A stretch of DNA of 64,000 nt from Pseudomonas nicosulfuronedens (GCF_005877905.1 NZ_SWDV01000004.1:62001-126000); one strand, 5' to 3'; numbered from the stretch's first letter, positions 43,268 to 52,201 are shown. The notes: generated by a model from the letters alone, not told the origin. Made by a program: numbers and translations.

Positions 43268-43945
43268 ATGACCGACCACGACGCCCGAATTCGCCAGAGC
43301 TGGCTGGCCAACGCCGATGCCTGGACCCGCGCAGTACGCGAGCAGCGCATCGAGAGCCGGCGGCTGGTGACGGATGCGGCGATCCTCGGCGCCATCGCTG
43401 AGGGCCCGGCGCTGCGTGTGCTCGATATCGGCTGTGGCGAAGGCTGGCTGTGCCGCGCGCTGGCGGCGCGGGGCAGCGAGTGCGTCGGTGTGGACGCCTC
43501 GGCGCCCCTGGTCGATTCGGCGCGGACAGAGGGCGGCGCACGCTTCGAGGTCATGGATTACGCGGCGCTGATCGAGTCGGGTAGCAGCCTGGGCCAGTTC
43601 GACGTCCTGGTGTGCAACTTCGCGCTGCTCGACGAGTACATCGCGCCCTTACTGAGCGCATTGCGCGAGCGGCTCAACCCTGGCGGGCGGCTGCTGATCC
43701 AGACTGTGCATCCTTGGGCTGCCTGTGGTGACGAACCCTACGCGGACGGCTGGCGCCTGGAAACCTTCGCCGCCTTCGGGGGGGAGTTCAGCTCGCCGAT
43801 GCCCTGGTTCTTCCGCACCCTGGAGTCCTGGCTGGCGCTGCTGACCGCCAGCGGCTGGCGTCTGCGGCAGCTGCGCGAACCGCGCCATCCGGACACTGGC
43901 CAGCCCTGCTCGCTGTTGCTGGACCTGCACGCGCTGGCGGGCTGA
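43268..43945 (+). CDS. class I SAM-dependent methyltransferase
   Basis: A 225-residue methyltransferase. Motif I is VLDIGCGEGWLCRALAARG (about 52-70), followed by the acidic post-motif VGVDASAPLVD. A motif IV-like LVCNFALL and the GGRLLIQTVHP strand come after. The N terminus (RQSWLANADAWTRAVREQRIESRR) is seen in a Pseudomonas group related to UbiE/Tam enzymes. The substrate is unknown. It lies 53 bases after the small exported protein gene; the two may be co-transcribed, though a degenerate REP arm lies between. Confidence 0.82.
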   Translation: MTDHDARIRQSWLANADAWTRAVREQRIESRRLVTDAAILGAIAEGPALRVLDIGCGEGWLCRALAARGSECVGVDASAPLVDSARTEGGARFEVMDYAALIESGSSLGQFDVLVCNFALLDEYIAPLLSALRERLNPGGRLLIQTVHPWAACGDEPYADGWRLETFAAFGGEFSSPMPWFFRTLESWLALLTASGWRLRQLREPRHPDTGQPCSLLLDLHALAG

Positions 43946-44012
43946 AGCGCTCTACACCGGCCCTGTCCGGGCACGCGGATGTGGCGATACGCCGCTATTC
44001 CTTTGGTCACAT

Positions 44013-44029
44013 TGCACCTTGGTGGTGCA
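44013..44029. promoter_or_regulatory. NtrC binding site
   Basis: TGCACC-TTGGT-GGTGCA is a perfect 6-base inverted repeat with the 5-base spacing of the NtrC consensus (TGCACY-N5-GGTGCA). It lies 150-170 bases upstream of a sigma-54 promoter, a normal enhancer distance. Confidence 0.85.
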
Positions 44030-44181
44030 GACGTTTCCCAAGTACTTGTGTAACACTCGCCCGCGACCTCAGCCGTGGTCCTCCCGCAATGCCCACGTCC
44101 GCTTCACAAGAGCGGGCAGCCTCTTCCGGTGTGCCGTCCTGGAACTGCCAGACACTTCTCCCTCCGTGCCGCCCGGCGCGG

Positions 44182-44197
44182 TGGCGAAGCCTTTGCG
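44182..44197 (+). promoter_or_regulatory. sigma-54 (-24/-12) promoter
   Basis: TGGCGAAGCCTTTGCG has the invariant GG (44183-44184) and GC (44195-44196) exactly 10 bases apart, with TTTGC at -12. It lies 74 bases before the permease ATG. With the upstream NtrC box it predicts induction under nitrogen limitation. Confidence 0.8.
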
Positions 44198-44270
44198 GTG
44201 GTTCCGCACCCTGACTGCACTCAGAGTCCGCAGCTGATTACTCCCAAGAACAAAATGAGGTTGCATCACC

Positions 44271-45653
44271 ATGTCGTCCCACGATCTCCAAAGGGATCTC
44301 AACGAGCGGCACATCCGTCTCATGGCCCTGGGCGCCTGCATCGGCGTCGGTCTGTTCCTCGGCTCCGCCAAGGCCATCCAGATGGCCGGCCCGGCCATCA
44401 TGCTGTCCTACATCATCGGCGGTCTCGCCATCCTGGTGATCATGCGCGCCCTCGGCGAGATGGCCGTGCACAATCCCGTGGCCGGCTCCTTCGCCCGCTA
44501 CGCCCAGGACTACCTCGGCCCGCTGGCCGGCTACCTGACCGGCTGGAACTACTGGTTCCTCTGGCTGGTGACCTGCGTCGCGGAGATCACCGCGGTGGCC
44601 ATCTACATGGGCATCTGGTTCCCCGACGTGCCCCGCTGGATCTGGGCGCTGGCCGCGCTGGCGAGCATGGGCACCATCAACCTCATCGCCGTGCGCGCCT
44701 TCGGTGAGTTCGAGTTCTGGTTCGCGCTGATCAAGATCGTCACCATCGTCGCGATGATCCTGGCCGGTGCCGGCATGATCTTCTTCGGCCTGGGCAACGG
44801 CGGCATCGCTACCGGCATCTCCAACCTGTGGAGCAACGGCGGTTTCATGCCCCACGGCATCACCGGCGTGCTGATGTCGCTGCAGATGGTGATGTTCGCC
44901 TACCTGGGCGTGGAGATGATCGGCCTCACCGCCGGTGAAGCGAAGAATCCGCAGAAGACCATCCCCGGCGCGATCAACTCGGTGTTCTGGCGCATCCTGC
45001 TGTTCTACGTGGGCGCGCTGTTCGTGATCATGTCGATCTACCCGTGGAACGAGATCGGCACCCAGGGCAGTCCGTTCGTGATGACCTTCGAGCGCATGGG
45101 CATCAAGACCGCTGCCGGCATCATCAACTTCGTGGTGATCACCGCCGCGCTGTCTTCCTGCAACGGCGGCATCTTCAGCACCGGTCGCATGCTCTACAGC
45201 CTCGCCCAGCATGGCCAGGCTCCGGCCGTGTTCGCCAAGACCTCCAGCGGCGGCGTGCCGCGCAATGCGCTGTTGCTGTCGATCTTCGCGCTGCTGCTGG
45301 GCGTGCTGCTGAACTACCTTGTGCCCGAGAAGGTGTTCACCTGGGTGACCTCCATTGCCACCTTCGGTGCGATCTGGACCTGGGCGATGATCCTGCTGGC
45401 TCAGCTGAAATTCCGCCGCGGCCTCTCCGCTGCCGAAGCCGGCAAGCTGCAGTTCAGGATGTGGCTGTACCCGCTCAGCTCCTACCTGGCGATGGCCTTC
45501 CTGGTGCTGGTGGTGGTGCTGATGGCCTTCTTCGAGGACACCCGCATCGCGCTGTACATCGGCCCGGCGTTCCTGGTGTTGCTGACGGTGCTGTACTACG
45601 TGCTGAACCTCGCGCCGAAAGGCGAGCAGGGCGCTGCTGCCAGCCGTGCCTGA
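44271..45653 (+). CDS. amino-acid permease, ProY-like (AAT family)
   Basis: A 460-residue, 12-helix APC-superfamily transporter. The opening LNERHIRLMALGACIGVGLFLGS is the conserved first helix of the AAT group. SLQMVMFAYLGVEMIGLTAGEA and FVIMSIYPWNEIGTQGSPFV follow closely the pattern of Salmonella/E. coli ProY. Proline or histidine is therefore a likely substrate, but not proven. The NtrC box and sigma-54 promoter upstream say it serves nitrogen scavenging. A strong terminator follows. Confidence 0.88.
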   Translation: MSSHDLQRDLNERHIRLMALGACIGVGLFLGSAKAIQMAGPAIMLSYIIGGLAILVIMRALGEMAVHNPVAGSFARYAQDYLGPLAGYLTGWNYWFLWLVTCVAEITAVAIYMGIWFPDVPRWIWALAALASMGTINLIAVRAFGEFEFWFALIKIVTIVAMILAGAGMIFFGLGNGGIATGISNLWSNGGFMPHGITGVLMSLQMVMFAYLGVEMIGLTAGEAKNPQKTIPGAINSVFWRILLFYVGALFVIMSIYPWNEIGTQGSPFVMTFERMGIKTAAGIINFVVITAALSSCNGGIFSTGRMLYSLAQHGQAPAVFAKTSSGGVPRNALLLSIFALLLGVLLNYLVPEKVFTWVTSIATFGAIWTWAMILLAQLKFRRGLSAAEAGKLQFRMWLYPLSSYLAMAFLVLVVVLMAFFEDTRIALYIGPAFLVLLTVLYYVLNLAPKGEQGAAASRA

Positions 45654-45672
45654 TGCTCGGTTGAGTGAATGA

Positions 45673-45700
45673 AAAAAGGGCCTCTTCGGAGGCCCTTTTT
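45673..45700. terminator. bidirectional terminator
   Basis: AAAAAGGGCCTC, TTCG loop, GAGGCCCTTTTT: a 12-base stem with A and T runs on opposite sides. It sits between the convergent permease and isomerase genes and can stop both transcripts. Confidence 0.92.
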
Positions 45701-45715
45701 CTTTCTCGTGGCAAC

Positions 45716-46090
45716 TCAGGCGCTGGGCAGGCTGCCGGCCATGCGCGTCAGGCTGCGGTCGAGCTCGGTGATTTCCAGTTGCAGGCCTACGGGGCGTTTG
45801 TCGATGAGCGCGGCCAGGGTTTGCTCGGCGGTGGCGAACAGGGTATCGACGATGCGCTGGCGCAGTTCTTCCGGGCGGCCGGGGGCGATGCGGATCTGGA
45901 TATTGACGAAGCCTTCGTTCCGGGTGTCGGCACCGACGTGATGCTGGTCGATGGCGCGGGCGAAGGTGCGCAAGCCGTTCAGGGGGAACACTCCCAGACT
46001 TATTGCCGCTTCGTGGAGCTTGCGGGGCAGTTCCAGTGGGTGTAGGTCGTCGGTGAGGTTGGCGGTGTAGTCGATGGCGATGTGGGGCAT
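45716..46090 (-). CDS. 5-carboxymethyl-2-hydroxymuconate isomerase family protein
   Basis: A 124-residue tautomerase-fold protein. The N terminus MPHIAIDYTANL puts a proline right after the initiator methionine, the catalytic base in this superfamily. FARAIDQHHVG and the GFVNIQIRIAPGR strand match the HpaF/HpcD family. The authentic enzyme acts in homoprotocatechuate breakdown, but no other hpa genes lie near, so the substrate here is open. It is preceded by copy C of the 80-bp palindrome. Confidence 0.82.
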   Translation of the reverse strand: MPHIAIDYTANLTDDLHPLELPRKLHEAAISLGVFPLNGLRTFARAIDQHHVGADTRNEGFVNIQIRIAPGRPEELRQRIVDTLFATAEQTLAALIDKRPVGLQLEITELDRSLTRMAGSLPSA

Positions 46091-46248
46091 GGGGACAGTC
46101 CGGCATCAGTGATGCCAGCCATCCTAGGGCGATAGGTTCGCTGGAGATATGCGGGTGACTACGTATTTGACGGGGCCGATCTGCAGAAACACCCGCGGGT
46201 GCGATTCGGGGTTTCCATCCACATCAAATATACGGGTGAAGCATCAAC

Positions 46249-46331
46249 GTAGGATGGCGTGGAGCGAAGCGATACCCATCGCTGCCTGTGCACCGAAGTA
46301 GCATGGGTATCGCAAGCTCCACCCATCCTAC
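46249..46331. repeat. 80-bp palindromic repeat, copy C
   Basis: Runs from GTAGGATG to CATCCTAC with arms GGCGTGGAGCGAAGCGATACC and GGTATCGCAAGCTCCACCC. One arm has lost two bases relative to copies A and B. The 46091-46393 gap contains nothing else I can identify. Confidence 0.85.
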
Positions 46332-46393
46332 GAATGCGTTCGCCGGGGAGGGCGGCAGAGAAGGTTCGCTGCGGGGTGGGGGTAGGAGACGTT

Positions 46394-48304
46394 TCAGCTC
46401 GCCAGCAAAGGCGGCATCGGGCAGTCCAGGATGTCCGCCACCGCACGCATCAGCTCCGCCTCGCCGGCAGTTATGTGGCCGTCATGCTCGATGCAGCGTG
46501 CCAGCGCCTTGAGCAGTTGCGGCTTTTGCAGTGGGCGCAGTTGCTCCAGTTGCTTCAGTGCGGTTTCAAGGTCGCGCAGACTGGCAGCAACGGGGAGCGG
46601 CCGCGGTGCGAAGGGCAGACCGCTCCAGGCATCGGCGAACGCCTGCTCGGTCTGCAGGTCGCTGGTTTCCCCGACACGGGCGAGGAAGGCCAGCAGCGTC
46701 GCGCAGGCTTCGGACAGCTCCGCCAGCGCCACATTGCCGATCTTTCCGCTGCCCGGACGCAGGTTGCGCTCGATGATGCGCAGCAGTGTCCACTCCAGCA
46801 GCTTCACCTTGCCGTCCAGCTTGATCAGTAGCGCCATGCTCTCGCGCAGGGCAACGAAGGCTTTGGCGTCCAGCTGCTTGAGCGCCGGCATGGCCAGGTC
46901 CAGTAGCGGCAGGCGTTGGCCGGGGTCGAGCCGCAGCAGCGAATCCTCCAGCAGGTCCAGTTGCAGTGCCAGGCTCAGGTTCAGGCGTTGTTTGATCGCT
47001 TCCAGCTGGCGCGCGCGCAGACCGGGCTCGCTGTCCAGCAGCAGGCCGTAGATCAATGCTTCGGCGCCCTCGCGGTCATGGGCGGCGCGTTGCAGGCGCT
47101 CGTCCAGGCGTTGCAGGGTGCTGCGGGCTTCCTGCAGGTGCGCAACGGTGGGAGCACCGACAGCGGCGACGGCCACTTCCACGGCGCTGGGCTGGTAGGG
47201 CTGGCCGGTCACGGCAGCGGTCCAGGCGTCCTTGTTCATCAGCGCCACGTCCAGGCGCGGCTCGAACTTCGGGTAGCGACCGTCCCAGCCCGGGTCGACC
47301 CGGCGGATGCGATCCTTCAGCGGCGGGTGGGTGTCGAACCAGCTGCTGCCCACGCCATCGCCGAAATACAGGTGGCTGAACTCGGCCGCGCGCGGCGCGC
47401 TGAGCAGGGCGCCCAGCGGGTTGCCGCCGATCTTCTTGAGAGCGCCAGCGATGGTCGAGGGATCACGGGTGAACTGCACCGCCGAGGCGTCGGCCAGGTA
47501 TTCGCGCTGGCGACTCACCGATGCCTTGATCAGCTGGCCGAAGAAGGTGCCGACATAGCCCAGCACATAGAGCACCACGCCCGCGCCGATCACCAGCAGC
47601 ACCACGCTGCCACCGCCGTCCTTGTTATTGCTGCTGCTCCGGCTGCTGACGCGGACGCCGGTGCTGGTTTCGCTCCAGCCGCGCAGCAGCATGCCGCCGA
47701 TCAGGCCGAGCAGGAGCATGCCGTGGAGCAGGGCGGTGAGCCGGGTGTTGAGCCGCATGTCGCCGTGGTGGATATGGCTGAATTCGTGGGCGATCACGCC
47801 CTGCAATTCATTGCGGTCGAGCTGCTCGATGGCGCCACGGGTGATGCCGATCACCGCATCGCGTGGCGTCAGTCCGGCGGCAAAGGCGTTGATCGAGCCG
47901 TCTTCCAGTACGTACACCGGCGGCACCGGCGAGCCGGAAGCCAAGGCCATTTCCTCGACGACATTGAGCAGGCGGCGCTCATCGGCGTTGCCGGCGCTGA
48001 GGTTGAGCAGGCGGCCGCCCAGGCTCTCGGCGACCACCTTGCCGCCGGCGCTCAATTGCACCTGCTTGTACAGCGCACCGAGGACGACCACGCCGACGAT
48101 CACCGCGGCCACCGACAGGTAGAGCTCCGGGTCGGGCAGGGAGGCGCGCGAGGTCAGGTGCAAAGCCGGCTCACCCAGGTGGCGCCAGAGCCAGCCCAGG
48201 GCGAAGCTGGTGATGGTGACCAGGCAGACCACCGCCACGCTCAGCAGCAGGACCAGGCGCCCGGTCTGCTTACGGGCGCGGTCCTGGTGTTCGAAGAAGT
48301 TCAT
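46394..48304 (-). CDS. M48-family membrane metalloprotease
   Basis: A 636-residue HtpX/Ste24-like protease. Two N-terminal membrane helices (about 17-38 and 62-79) precede the zinc site H173-E-F-S-H177 in VIAHEFSHIHHGD, and another helix pair (about 190-210 and 230-255) follows. RVDPGWDGRYPKFEP closes the protease domain near residue 350. The C-terminal 280 residues are helical, with no clear match, and end in a segment with features of a TerB-like fold (ARCIEHDGHITAGEAELMRAVADIL). It is 21 bases after lemA, a frequent LemA-M48 pairing in membrane quality control. Confidence 0.88.
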   Translation of the reverse strand: MNFFEHQDRARKQTGRLVLLLSVAVVCLVTITSFALGWLWRHLGEPALHLTSRASLPDPELYLSVAAVIVGVVVLGALYKQVQLSAGGKVVAESLGGRLLNLSAGNADERRLLNVVEEMALASGSPVPPVYVLEDGSINAFAAGLTPRDAVIGITRGAIEQLDRNELQGVIAHEFSHIHHGDMRLNTRLTALLHGMLLLGLIGGMLLRGWSETSTGVRVSSRSSSNNKDGGGSVVLLVIGAGVVLYVLGYVGTFFGQLIKASVSRQREYLADASAVQFTRDPSTIAGALKKIGGNPLGALLSAPRAAEFSHLYFGDGVGSSWFDTHPPLKDRIRRVDPGWDGRYPKFEPRLDVALMNKDAWTAAVTGQPYQPSAVEVAVAAVGAPTVAHLQEARSTLQRLDERLQRAAHDREGAEALIYGLLLDSEPGLRARQLEAIKQRLNLSLALQLDLLEDSLLRLDPGQRLPLLDLAMPALKQLDAKAFVALRESMALLIKLDGKVKLLEWTLLRIIERNLRPGSGKIGNVALAELSEACATLLAFLARVGETSDLQTEQAFADAWSGLPFAPRPLPVAASLRDLETALKQLEQLRPLQKPQLLKALARCIEHDGHITAGEAELMRAVADILDCPMPPLLAS

Positions 48305-48325
48305 CGCGCGTCCTGCGCCGGGTTT

Positions 48326-48922
48326 TTAGAAAGCGACTTTCGGCGCGGACTGGATTTCCTTGCTGTCCTCGAACTCCAGCAGACTGGCGTCCTTGCTGTG
48401 GCCATAGGTGGTGGCCAGGAAGTTGGCGGGGAACGACTGGCGGTAGGTGTTGTACTCCATCACCGCGTCGTTGTACGCCTGGCGGGCGAAGGCCACCTTG
48501 TTCTCGGTGCTCGACAGCTCCTCGCTGACCTGCTGCAGGTTCTGCGAAGCCTTGAGGTCCGGGTAGGCTTCCAGGGTCACGTTGAGGCGCCCCATGGCAC
48601 CGCCCAGGGCGTTTTCGGCGGCGGCCAGTTGCGCCATGCGGCCGGCATCGCCGGGTTGCTCGGAAGCGGCCTTCAGACCAGCGACCGCAGCATTACGCGC
48701 GGCGATCACCGCTTCCAGCGTCTCGCGCTCGTGCTTGAGGTAGGCCTTGGCGGTTTCCACCAGGTTGGGGATCAGGTCGTAGCGGCGCTTGAGCTGCACC
48801 TCGATCTGCGCGAAGGCGTTCTGGTAGCGGTTGCGCAGCGCCACCAGGCGGTTGAACACGCTGATCAGCAGGAAGATGACGCCAGCGATGATGGCGAGGG
48901 TAATGATCGAAGAAACGCTCAT
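48326..48922 (-). CDS. lemA: LemA-family protein
   Basis: A 198-residue protein with one N-terminal membrane helix (IITLAIIAGVIFLLISVFN) and a coiled-coil-like soluble part. Family blocks are seen in order: RNRYQNAFAQIEVQLKRRYDL, PNLVETAKAYLKHE, and VAFARQAYNDAVMEYNTYRQSFPANFLA. It is unrelated to the GacS kinase once also named LemA. LemA proteins often partner with M48 proteases, here encoded just downstream. Their molecular role is not settled. Confidence 0.92.
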   Translation of the reverse strand: MSVSSIITLAIIAGVIFLLISVFNRLVALRNRYQNAFAQIEVQLKRRYDLIPNLVETAKAYLKHERETLEAVIAARNAAVAGLKAASEQPGDAGRMAQLAAAENALGGAMGRLNVTLEAYPDLKASQNLQQVSEELSSTENKVAFARQAYNDAVMEYNTYRQSFPANFLATTYGHSKDASLLEFEDSKEIQSAPKVAF

Positions 48923-49045
48923 GGGATGTCCTTATCGGCGGGGCGATCGAGCGTCGATAATAGCGGAAAGCCAGCGACGTGTTGGGCAACTTCTCACGTC
49001 TTGATTCGCCGATTCGTCGGCAGTGTCGTGGCGCGTTTCTGAACG

Positions 49046-49073
49046 AAAAAGGGCCTCCCTGGAGGCCCTTTTT
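49046..49073. terminator. Rho-independent terminator
   Basis: AAAAAGGGCCTCC, CT, GGAGGCCCTTTTT: a GC-rich stem with A and T runs, 15 bases past the end of the isochorismatase-like gene on the minus strand and upstream of lemA. Confidence 0.9.
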
Positions 49074-49087
49074 CCAAACCCTGTGGA

Positions 49088-49636
49088 TCAGCGGTTCAGG
49101 TAGTCGGCGGTGGACACGACTTCGGCGTAGGCAAATGCCAGGGAGGCCATGTAGGACGCATGCACCTGAGCGGCAGGAACCTTCACGCCATTGAACTCCA
49201 GGTCCAAGGTGGCACAGGCATCGTGCAGCACGGTCACCGGGTAGCCGAAGTCGGCAGCGGCGCGCACCGCACCATCCACGCACATGTGGCTCATGTGGCC
49301 GACCACCACCAGCGACGCCACGCCATGCTGGTCGAGGATCGCCTTCAGGTCGGTGTCGCGGAAGGCGTTGACGAAGTGCTTGAGCACCACCGGCTCGCCG
49401 GGCAGATTGGCGACCTTGCCGTGGATCTTCGCGCCGTCGCTGCCGGGGGCGAAGAACGGGGCGTCGGCACTGTCGAATTCGTGGCGCACGTGTACCACCA
49501 GGTCACCGCGCTCGCGGAAGGCGGCCAGGACCTTGGCGGCCTGGTCGGCAGCGGCTTCGATGCCGACCAGCGGCCACTTGCCGGAAGGGAAGTAGTCGTT
49601 CTGGATATCCACTAGGATGAGCGCTTGCTTGGCCAT
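49088..49636 (-). CDS. cysteine hydrolase of the isochorismatase-like family
   Basis: A 182-residue hydrolase. The catalytic triad is D10 (LILVDIQNDY), K86 (VVLKHFVNAF) and C119 (GHMSHMCVDGAVRAA). Relatives include nicotinamidases and isochorismatases, but neither the metal-binding histidines of nicotinamidase nor a siderophore context is present, so the substrate is unknown. It is divergent from a GlxA-type AraC regulator across 124 bases; such regulators often control a neighbouring hydrolase of this kind. Confidence 0.85.
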   Translation of the reverse strand: MAKQALILVDIQNDYFPSGKWPLVGIEAAADQAAKVLAAFRERGDLVVHVRHEFDSADAPFFAPGSDGAKIHGKVANLPGEPVVLKHFVNAFRDTDLKAILDQHGVASLVVVGHMSHMCVDGAVRAAADFGYPVTVLHDACATLDLEFNGVKVPAAQVHASYMASLAFAYAEVVSTADYLNR

Positions 49637-49760
49637 GTCCGCATTCCTTTCTTGAGTCTTGGGTAGTGAGTGTCGAGTGGTGGGGAAGTGGAACCAGTAT
49701 GGTTCGCTGCGCGCCGCGCGGGGATCAGGCGGAACGACAATAACCGGGGGAAAACTGACA

Positions 49761-50759
49761 ATGGCTGTGGAACGGAGCGTCGTCGAGATCGGGTTGCTGC
49801 TCTATCCCGGTGTGCAGGCGGCGGCGCTGCATGGGCTCACCGACCTGTTCGCCGTGGCCGAGCGGATCGCCGCCGAAGAGGCTGCCGGGCAATTGCCGGC
49901 GCTGCGGGTCAGCCATTGGTCTGGTGAGGATGGCAGCGAGCCCCGACGCGTCTTCGACACGCATCCGGGCGTCGCCAGCCGGCTGGTGGCGGTCCTCGTC
50001 CCGCCGTCGCTGTTTGGCCTGCCGGACGCCGCACCGTTGCACAACCTCACCGACTGGCTCGCCGCGCGCCACGGCGAGGGCGCCATCGTCGGCTCAGTGT
50101 GCATCGGTGGTCTGCTGGTGGCGGAAGCCGGATTGCTCGACGGACGCAGCGCTACTGCCCACTGGAGCGGCGCCGAGGCCTTCGCCGAACGCTTCCCGCG
50201 CGTGCGCCTGGAGCCGCACAAACCCATCGTCGATGACGGCGACCTGATCACCTCTGCAGGGCTGATGGCCTGGTCGGACCTGGGCCTGCGCATCGTCGAC
50301 CGCCTGCTCGGCCCGAGCATCGCCAACCGCACCGCGCGCTTCCTGGTGGTGGAGCACAGCGACAGCGCCCAGCAATGCGGCAGCAACTTCGCGCCGCTAC
50401 TGGGCCATGGCGACGCTGCCATCCTCAAGGTGCAGCACTGGCTGCAGGGCAACGGCGCAGTGGATGTCAGCCTCGCCGCCATGGCAACCCAGGCCGGGCT
50501 GGAGGAGCGCACCTTCCTGCGCCGCTTCCGCGCCGCCACCGGGCTCAAGCCCACCGAGTACTGCCAGCACCTGCGGGTGGGCAAGGCGCGCGAGCTGCTG
50601 GAGTTCACCAACGGCACGGTGGACCATATCGCCTACACGGTCGGCTACCTCGACCCGGGGTCGTTCCGCAGCACCTTCCGCAAGATCACCGGGATGGCGC
50701 CGAGCGATTACCGCAAGCGCTTCGGCGCCAAGGCGGGGGCAAGTGCACTCAGCGATTGA
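49761..50759 (+). CDS. GlxA-type AraC regulator with DJ-1/PfpI sensor domain
   Basis: A 332-residue regulator. The N-terminal 190 residues form a glutamine-amidotransferase-like (DJ-1/PfpI) domain with the nucleophile-elbow region GSVCIGGLLVAEAGLLDGR and AHWSGAEAFAERFP. The C-terminal AraC domain has VDVSLAAMATQAGLEERTFLRRF and VDHIAYTVGYLDPGSFRSTF. Related proteins (GbdR, CdhR, ArgR) sense amino acids or quaternary amines in Pseudomonas; the ligand here is unknown. The ATG at 49761 has CGGGGGAAA upstream. Its end overlaps the next gene by 11 bases on the opposite strand. Confidence 0.88.
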   Translation: MAVERSVVEIGLLLYPGVQAAALHGLTDLFAVAERIAAEEAAGQLPALRVSHWSGEDGSEPRRVFDTHPGVASRLVAVLVPPSLFGLPDAAPLHNLTDWLAARHGEGAIVGSVCIGGLLVAEAGLLDGRSATAHWSGAEAFAERFPRVRLEPHKPIVDDGDLITSAGLMAWSDLGLRIVDRLLGPSIANRTARFLVVEHSDSAQQCGSNFAPLLGHGDAAILKVQHWLQGNGAVDVSLAAMATQAGLEERTFLRRFRAATGLKPTEYCQHLRVGKARELLEFTNGTVDHIAYTVGYLDPGSFRSTFRKITGMAPSDYRKRFGAKAGASALSD

Positions 50760-51048
50760 ATTCCTGCTTGCGCTGCTGCATCACTTCGGCCATCAGTGGC
50801 GCCAGATCCTGGTCGGTCAGGGCCGGGTGAACCTGCATATCCAGCAGGTCGTTCCACTGCATCATCCAGCGCTGTATTTCGATGGGGCTCTCGGCTTCGG
50901 CCAGGCCGAAGCCAAGCATGTGCCCGACGGCGTGCCAGCGTCCGTGCAGCACCACCTTGTCGTGAGGCTGCGCGCCGGTCTTGAGGAACCGCTCGATGGC
51001 GGCATCGCGGTTTTCCATGGGGATAGTCCAACTCACCAGATAGAGCAT
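50749..51048 (-). CDS. DUF3303-family small protein
   Basis: A 99-residue protein of the ferredoxin-like DUF3303 family. The opening MLYLVSWTIPMENRDAAIERF and the RWHAVGHMLGFGLAEAES, IQRWMMQWNDLLD segments are typical. Function unknown; such proteins resemble dimeric alpha-beta barrel proteins. The 3' end overlaps the convergent AraC gene by 11 bases. The 193-base stretch upstream to the cupin gene holds no clear signal. Confidence 0.8.
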   Translation of the reverse strand: MLYLVSWTIPMENRDAAIERFLKTGAQPHDKVVLHGRWHAVGHMLGFGLAEAESPIEIQRWMMQWNDLLDMQVHPALTDQDLAPLMAEVMQQRKQEFNR

Positions 51049-51241
51049 TTCGCACCTCTGGCCCGGGTCCGGGCAGTCAAGTGTCGCGGACCCGAATCGG
51101 CACCGCCGCCAGAGTCACGCCTGTTGTTTCCCAGGCGTTACAGCCTCCGGCTGGGAGCGGTTTCCTCCCGTCAGGCATAGCAGCCGTTGTGCGACAGGGA
51201 GAGGCCGCTGATCGGCGCCGCGCGTTGCTGTCGATCGACGG

Positions 51242-51610
51242 TCACACCCAGCGATCATTCTCCGCCGTGCGCTCGCCGCCCTGGTCGCCGGTGTTCAGCA
51301 CGCCGCGCGGCTCGATCAGCATCACCTGTACCTCATGCTCGGCATAGGGCTTGTGCTCGACGCCGCGCGGTACCACGTACAGCTCGCCGGCGCGCAGGGT
51401 CAGCGGGCCGTCGCGGAAGTCGATGCGCAACTCGCCGTCGAGCACGATGAAGGTTTCGTCGGTGTCGGCGTGGCTGTGCCAGACGAAGTCGCCGCGCAGC
51501 TTCACCACCTTGAACTGGTAGTCGTTCATCTCGGCGATCACCCGTGGTTGCCAGGTTTCAGTGATGCGGCCGAGCTTGTCCTGCAGGTTGATCGGTTGGC
51601 GCTGGGTCAC
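51242..51610 (-). CDS. cupin-domain protein
   Basis: A 122-residue single-domain cupin. Motif 1 is DFVWHSHADTDETFIVLDGEL with the metal ligands H-x-H-x(4)-E; motif 2 is LYVVPRGVEHKPYAE. The metal site therefore looks complete. Family members range from isomerases to dioxygenases, so no reaction can be assigned. It is a lone gene, divergent from a glyoxalase-fold gene. Confidence 0.82.
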   Translation of the reverse strand: MTQRQPINLQDKLGRITETWQPRVIAEMNDYQFKVVKLRGDFVWHSHADTDETFIVLDGELRIDFRDGPLTLRAGELYVVPRGVEHKPYAEHEVQVMLIEPRGVLNTGDQGGERTAENDRWV

Positions 51611-51772
51611 GGTGGATTTCTCCTCTTTCTGATTCGGCTGACACTAAGGCCGTGCAGGCAACCGGTCTTGCAGGAAATTGCGCTTCGCTTGTCGGTCGCC
51701 GCATCGCTCTGAAGCGGCGCAAAGGCACGACTATGCTGGAAAGGACGCGCCCATCCCGCGTCGGAGATCGCC

Positions 51773-52201
51773 ATGCCCCAGCCCGCACCTGCTGTACGCC
51801 CCAGCGTCATCCCCTGCCTGCGCTACCGCGACGCGCCCCAGGCCATCGACTGGCTATGCGCCACCTTCGGCTTCCAGCGGCAGTTGGTGGTCGCCGATGA
51901 GCACGGCGGCATTGCCCATGCGCAACTGGCGCTGGCCGATGGCAGTGGCCTGGTGATGCTCGGCTCGCTGCACGACAACGAGTACGGCCGACTGATGCGT
52001 CAGCCCGACGAGATCGGCGGCTGCACCCAGAGCATCTACGTGGTGGTGAAGGATGCCGAGGCGTTGTACCGCGCGGCGGTGGACGGCGGTGCGCAGATCG
52101 TCATCGACATCAAGGATGAGGACTACGGCGGGCAGGGTTTCACCTGCCGCGATCCGGAAGGCCACATCTGGAGCTTCGGCACCTACGACCCCTGGCACTG
52201 A
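51773..52201 (+). CDS. VOC-superfamily (glyoxalase-fold) protein
   Basis: A 142-residue protein of the glyoxalase/bleomycin-resistance superfamily, PhnB-like type. It has two beta-alpha-beta-beta-beta halves: PSVIPCLRYRDAPQAIDWLCATFGF, and QSIYVVVKDAEALYRAAVDGGA ending in the CRDPEGHIWSFGTYDPW strand. Metal-binding residues are not obvious in the first half. The function is unknown. The cobalamin riboswitch of btuB begins about 65 bases after its stop. Confidence 0.85.
   Translation: MPQPAPAVRPSVIPCLRYRDAPQAIDWLCATFGFQRQLVVADEHGGIAHAQLALADGSGLVMLGSLHDNEYGRLMRQPDEIGGCTQSIYVVVKDAEALYRAAVDGGAQIVIDIKDEDYGGQGFTCRDPEGHIWSFGTYDPWH

Noticed and set aside
46916-49042. Open frame of about 700 codons antisense to the M48 and lemA genes
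   Set aside because: Both opposite-strand genes have complete motifs; this frame has none.
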